Part shown: piece after piece, positions 61,651 to 64,000 of the stretch | Position numbering within the stretch: position 1 is the first letter of the stretch | Layout: each line of letters starts with the position of its first letter | Origin: Bacillus horti | GTDB lineage: Bacteria; Bacillota; Bacilli; Caldalkalibacillales; JCM-10596 | DNA length: 64,000 nt | NCBI RefSeq assembly: GCF_030813115.1 | Contig: NZ_JAUSTY010000005.1 | Span: forward strand, 1-64,000 | Direction of reading: 5' to 3' | Notes under the pieces: generated by a model | What the model was told of the DNA's origin: nothing | Seen by the model: only the letters and a program-made list of their open reading frames with translations | Database searches by the model: none | Position numbers and translations under genes: made by a program

Positions 61651-61706
61651 ATTACTTAAATATATACTAAATCGCCATTTACTCCCTCTATTCAAATAAA
61701 TTTATC

Positions 61707-63059
61707 CTATGATAAGCTAGTATACCTTTTTTGAACAGCCATGAGTCTTAGTGTTAGAGCGATGGCGCCAGCGGCTAAGCCAGCAATTAAACCGAGCCAG
61801 TAACCAAAAGCACCTAACGTTGTAAATGTAGCTAATAGATAACCTAAAGGCAGACCAATAATCCAATAGGAAACAATGGCGATATAAAACGTTGAATTAA
61901 CATCCTTATACCCTCGTAACGCTCCTTGAATAGGGGAAGCGATCCCGTCAGAGAGCTGAAAGAAGACAGCATAGATTAAGAATTGCTGTGTCAGGTACAG
62001 AACTGCCTGATCGGTTGTATACAAACCAGCGATTTGCTCCTTGAACAAAAACAAAAGAAATCCGCAAAGTAAGGACATCATGATGGAAAAACCAATACCA
62101 ATGTATCCATATTGCTTAGCGTCCTTGTATCGCTTTGCTCCCACTTCAAAGCCTATTAGAATGGTTAAGGCCATAGATATACTTAACGGAACCATGTATA
62201 GAGCAGAAGCAAAGTTTAATGCTGCTTGATGCGAAGCGATTGTTGTCGTATCGAACGTACTCATAAAGAGTGTTACAGCAGCAAATATGCTGGTTTCAAG
62301 AAAAATAGCTAGGCCAATGGGAACTCCAATGATGAGAATTGCTTTCCAAGCTTTGAAGGACACAGGATACAAGGTACGAAAAATGCGATAAACACTAAAT
62401 GGATTCTTCCTATCTATGATATAGATCGTGATAAAGGCGATAAACCAGTAAGTGATAGCTGTAGCATATCCAGCACCAATTCCACCTAATTGAGGGAAAC
62501 CAAATTTACCAAATATCAAGACATAGTTGAAAAAAACATTTATAGGTAGAGCTAGCAGAGTAATGATCATTGTTACTCTTGTATGACCTAAAGCATCGAT
62601 AAAGCAGCGAAGTACTGTATAAACAAATAATGGAATGATACCAAATGAGAGTCCGAAGAGATAGCCTTTAGCAATTCTAGCTACATCTGGTTCAAGGCTC
62701 ATCATTCTCAAAATAGGATCGACGGCTAGCGCACCAACGATGATAATGACTATGGAAAAGAATATGGATACATAGGTTCCTTGAATCACGGTAGCAGGAG
62801 TTTCGTTTTCTTTATTAGCTCCAAGCAATTGAGAGACGATAGGTGTAATGGCGAGAAGAACGCCGCTTAAGCCTGTGAATACTGGAACCCAAAGGCTTGA
62901 TCCTATTGCTACACCTGCTAAATCAAAGGAGCTAGCATGACCAGACATAACCGTATCAAAAAAGTTCATTGCATAGAGTCCCACTTGGGTGACTAAGATA
63001 GGGAATAATATAATAGCTAACTGCTTCATTTTTTTCTTAATAGAGTAAGTCTGTTCCAT
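61707..63059 (-). CDS. MATE-family multidrug/metabolite exporter
   Basis: A 450-residue integral membrane protein with about twelve helices, typical of NorM/MATE sodium- or proton-driven exporters. Recognisable parts are the start [26 protein letters not shown], the [26 protein letters not shown] stretch in helix 2 (each quoted in part) and the repeat-related [18 protein letters not shown]-like region near helix 7. AGAGGTC precedes the ATG on the minus strand. The substrate is unknown. Convergent with the OYE gene. Confidence 0.93.
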   Translation of the reverse strand: MEQTYSIKKKMKQLAIILFPILVTQVGLYAMNFFDTVMSGHASSFDLAGVAIGSSLWVPVFTGLSGVLLAITPIVSQLLGANKENETPATVIQGTYVSIFFSIVIIIVGALAVDPILRMMSLEPDVARIAKGYLFGLSFGIIPLFVYTVLRCFIDALGHTRVTMIITLLALPINVFFNYVLIFGKFGFPQLGGIGAGYATAITYWFIAFITIYIIDRKNPFSVYRIFRTLYPVSFKAWKAILIIGVPIGLAIFLETSIFAAVTLFMSTFDTTTIASHQAALNFASALYMVPLSISMALTILIGFEVGAKRYKDAKQYGYIGIGFSIMMSLLCGFLLFLFKEQIAGLYTTDQAVLYLTQQFLIYAVFFQLSDGIASPIQGALRGYKDVNSTFYIAIVSYWIIGLPLGYLLATFTTLGAFGYWLGLIAGLAAGAIALTLRLMAVQKRYTSLS

Positions 63060-63168
63060 GGCTGACCTCTTTCACATGTTGTTAAATGGTTCAAGAATAT
63101 GCATAGATTGCGGCAAGAATGTTCAAAGAATAGGATAAGATTGCTTGCCGAATACGATAAGAATATCC

Positions 63169-63564
63169 TTAGAATGGTGCAAGAAATCCATTATCCTGCA
63201 TCATTGTAAATTCTCCAATAAAGTAGATGAGATCTTCATTAACGTTTTCATCCTCACTCATGAAGCCTTGAAGTCGATCCCCAACCTTTTTAGCATAGTC
63301 AGTATAAAGAATCGGTTCACTCCAAGAAAGAGAATCGTTATGGATTTGAATCTTACTTAACCCCTGTATTTCTTGAACAATGGCAAAAGGTGCTAAACTT
63401 CCTAGGTAGTCTTCTGAATTTAGAGGAGAACTTTCTAGCTTTTTCATCGTTGAAAGAACGTCCGCAGCCACCTCCGATGGAGAAATAATAAGATAAGGAT
63501 GTGGCTTTTCACCTTGGATAAATAGAACTAGGCAATGATAGCCTCTCTTTTTAGCAAACAACAT
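63169..63564 (-). CDS. Hypothetical protein, 131 residues
   Basis: Not recognised. A soluble protein with a basic start (MLFAKKRGYHCLVLFIQGE) and an acidic C-terminal half, without membrane helices. GGAGTTC-type ribosome site (AGAGAGGAGTTC) precedes the ATG on the minus strand. It lies 110 bases upstream of the MATE gene on the same strand. Codon use is normal, so a real gene is likely. Confidence 0.65.
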   Translation of the reverse strand: MLFAKKRGYHCLVLFIQGEKPHPYLIISPSEVAADVLSTMKKLESSPLNSEDYLGSLAPFAIVQEIQGLSKIQIHNDSLSWSEPILYTDYAKKVGDRLQGFMSEDENVNEDLIYFIGEFTMMQDNGFLAPF

Positions 63565-63780
63565 AGTATTGAACTCCTCTCTGGACTTTTATTGAACGTC
63601 CTTCTACATTTTAGTTATATAATTCGCGCTACAATGTAAAAATTATGAGTTTCTTTTTTACAATAAGGAAGGAACCGGCTTTTAAGTACCGATTCCCTGT
63701 GTAAGTCTTTTATGTTAATCGTTATTTAGACTGTGTAGACTAGATTTGTTAAAATCTATTTTTGACTTGATAGGAGACTT

Positions 63781-64000
63781 TTATGACTGTGCTGCTTCTT
63801 GTTTTGCGGCAGCCTCTTTGGCATAATGCTCTTCAGCAAGCTTATCGATTTCCTTCTTCAATTCGTTCAACAGTTCATCCTCAGGAACTTTACGCACAAT
63901 TTCTCCGTGACGGAACAGTAGGCCTTCTCCACGTGCTCCAGCAATTCCGATGTCCGCTTCTCTTGCTTCTCCAGGTCCGTTTACAGCACAGCCTAATACG
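63781..64000 (-). CDS. ispG: 4-hydroxy-3-methylbut-2-enyl diphosphate synthase, 3' end
   Basis: Partial gene cut by the right window edge; only the last 72 codons are present. The minus-strand translation gives [20 protein letters not shown] followed by [20 protein letters not shown], the conserved C-terminus of IspG (GcpE). The cysteine in GCAVNGPGE is one of the ligands of the [4Fe-4S] cluster used in the methylerythritol phosphate pathway. The tail after residue ...KLAEEH is alanine and glutamine rich ([13 protein letters not shown]), slightly longer than usual. The product feeds isoprenoid synthesis, including the heptaprenyl chain of menaquinone. Confidence 0.93.
   Translation of the reverse strand, partial: VLGCAVNGPGEAREADIGIAGARGEGLLFRHGEIVRKVPEDELLNELKKEIDKLAEEHYAKEAAAKQEAAQS

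Noticed and set aside
1-64000. CRISPR arrays, tRNA or rRNA genes, prophage genes and transposases
   Set aside because: None was recognised on either strand; the short repeats found are not regularly spaced with unique spacers.

Overview
The window reads as a chromosomal segment of a low-GC Gram-positive bacterium of the Bacillaceae type. The evidence is AAGGAGG-like ribosome binding sites with frequent GTG and TTG starts, sigma-A promoters, and a gene order close to the Bacillus subtilis segment mtrA-mtrB-hepS-menG-hepT-ndk-cheR-aroF-aroB-trp-hisC-tyrA-aroE-ypiA-ypiB-ypiF-qcrABC-ypjAB-dapB-mgsA-bshB1-bshA-cca-birA-panBCD-dinG-ypmB-asnS-dnaD-nth. Unlike B. subtilis, the quinone cluster carries mqnA, a UbiA-type prenyltransferase and ubiX, so menaquinone is probably made by the futalosine route. 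No rRNA, tRNA, CRISPR array, prophage or intact insertion sequence was seen.

Region 1 (1-8.5 kb): an orphan methyltransferase, folE (GTP cyclohydrolase I), mtrB (the TRAP tryptophan sensor), then a run for menaquinone: heptaprenyl diphosphate synthase (hepS, hepT), menG, mqnP, ubiX, mqnA, followed by ndk. Region 2 (8.5-22.6 kb): cheR and a chorismate/aromatic amino acid supercluster: aroC, aroB, a 600-nt trp leader, trpEDCFBA, hisC, tyrA, aroA. The leader has a strong promoter, exactly eleven NAG triplets at 5-6 nt period (a TRAP site), an intrinsic terminator, and a hairpin that covers the trpE Shine-Dalgarno. Chorismate from this block feeds Trp, Tyr and, through MqnA, menaquinone.

Region 3 (22.6-34.5 kb): a candidate small RNA, an AbrB-type regulator, an ECF sigma/anti-sigma pair with its own ECF-type promoter, ypiA, an unrecognised 354-aa gene whose SD lies in a hairpin, ypiB, ypiF, the menaquinol:cytochrome c reductase (qcrABC), ypjA, ypjB, a YugP-like metallopeptidase and a YitT protein. 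Region 4 (34.6-55.3 kb): dapB, mgsA, bacillithiol synthesis (bshB1, bshA), cca, birA, panBCD behind a leader with a terminator, a TPR protein, dinG, an MtaD-like deaminase, a lipoprotein, ypmB, a short FtsH-like AAA protease with an upstream single-pass membrane protein, asnS, dnaD and nth.

Region 5 (55.3-64 kb) breaks the B. subtilis synteny. It has a 0.9-kb repeat-rich non-coding stretch, an aminoglycoside adenylyltransferase-like gene, an EcsC-family gene, and a MarR-controlled redox cluster (FAD monooxygenase, DoxX, Old Yellow Enzyme) with palindromic operators. A MATE exporter, a hypothetical gene and the 3' end of ispG at the right edge close the window.

The most notable observations are the trp leader with a second tandem (G/U)AG cluster, the FtsH-like protease that lacks the usual extracytoplasmic domain but has a membrane partner next door, a promoter-hairpin-terminator unit that looks like an orphan small RNA, a natural Asp-to-Gly change in the TrpD GTGGDG motif, and a dispersed two-hairpin repeat. 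All functions are inferred from sequence reading alone; no database search was possible.
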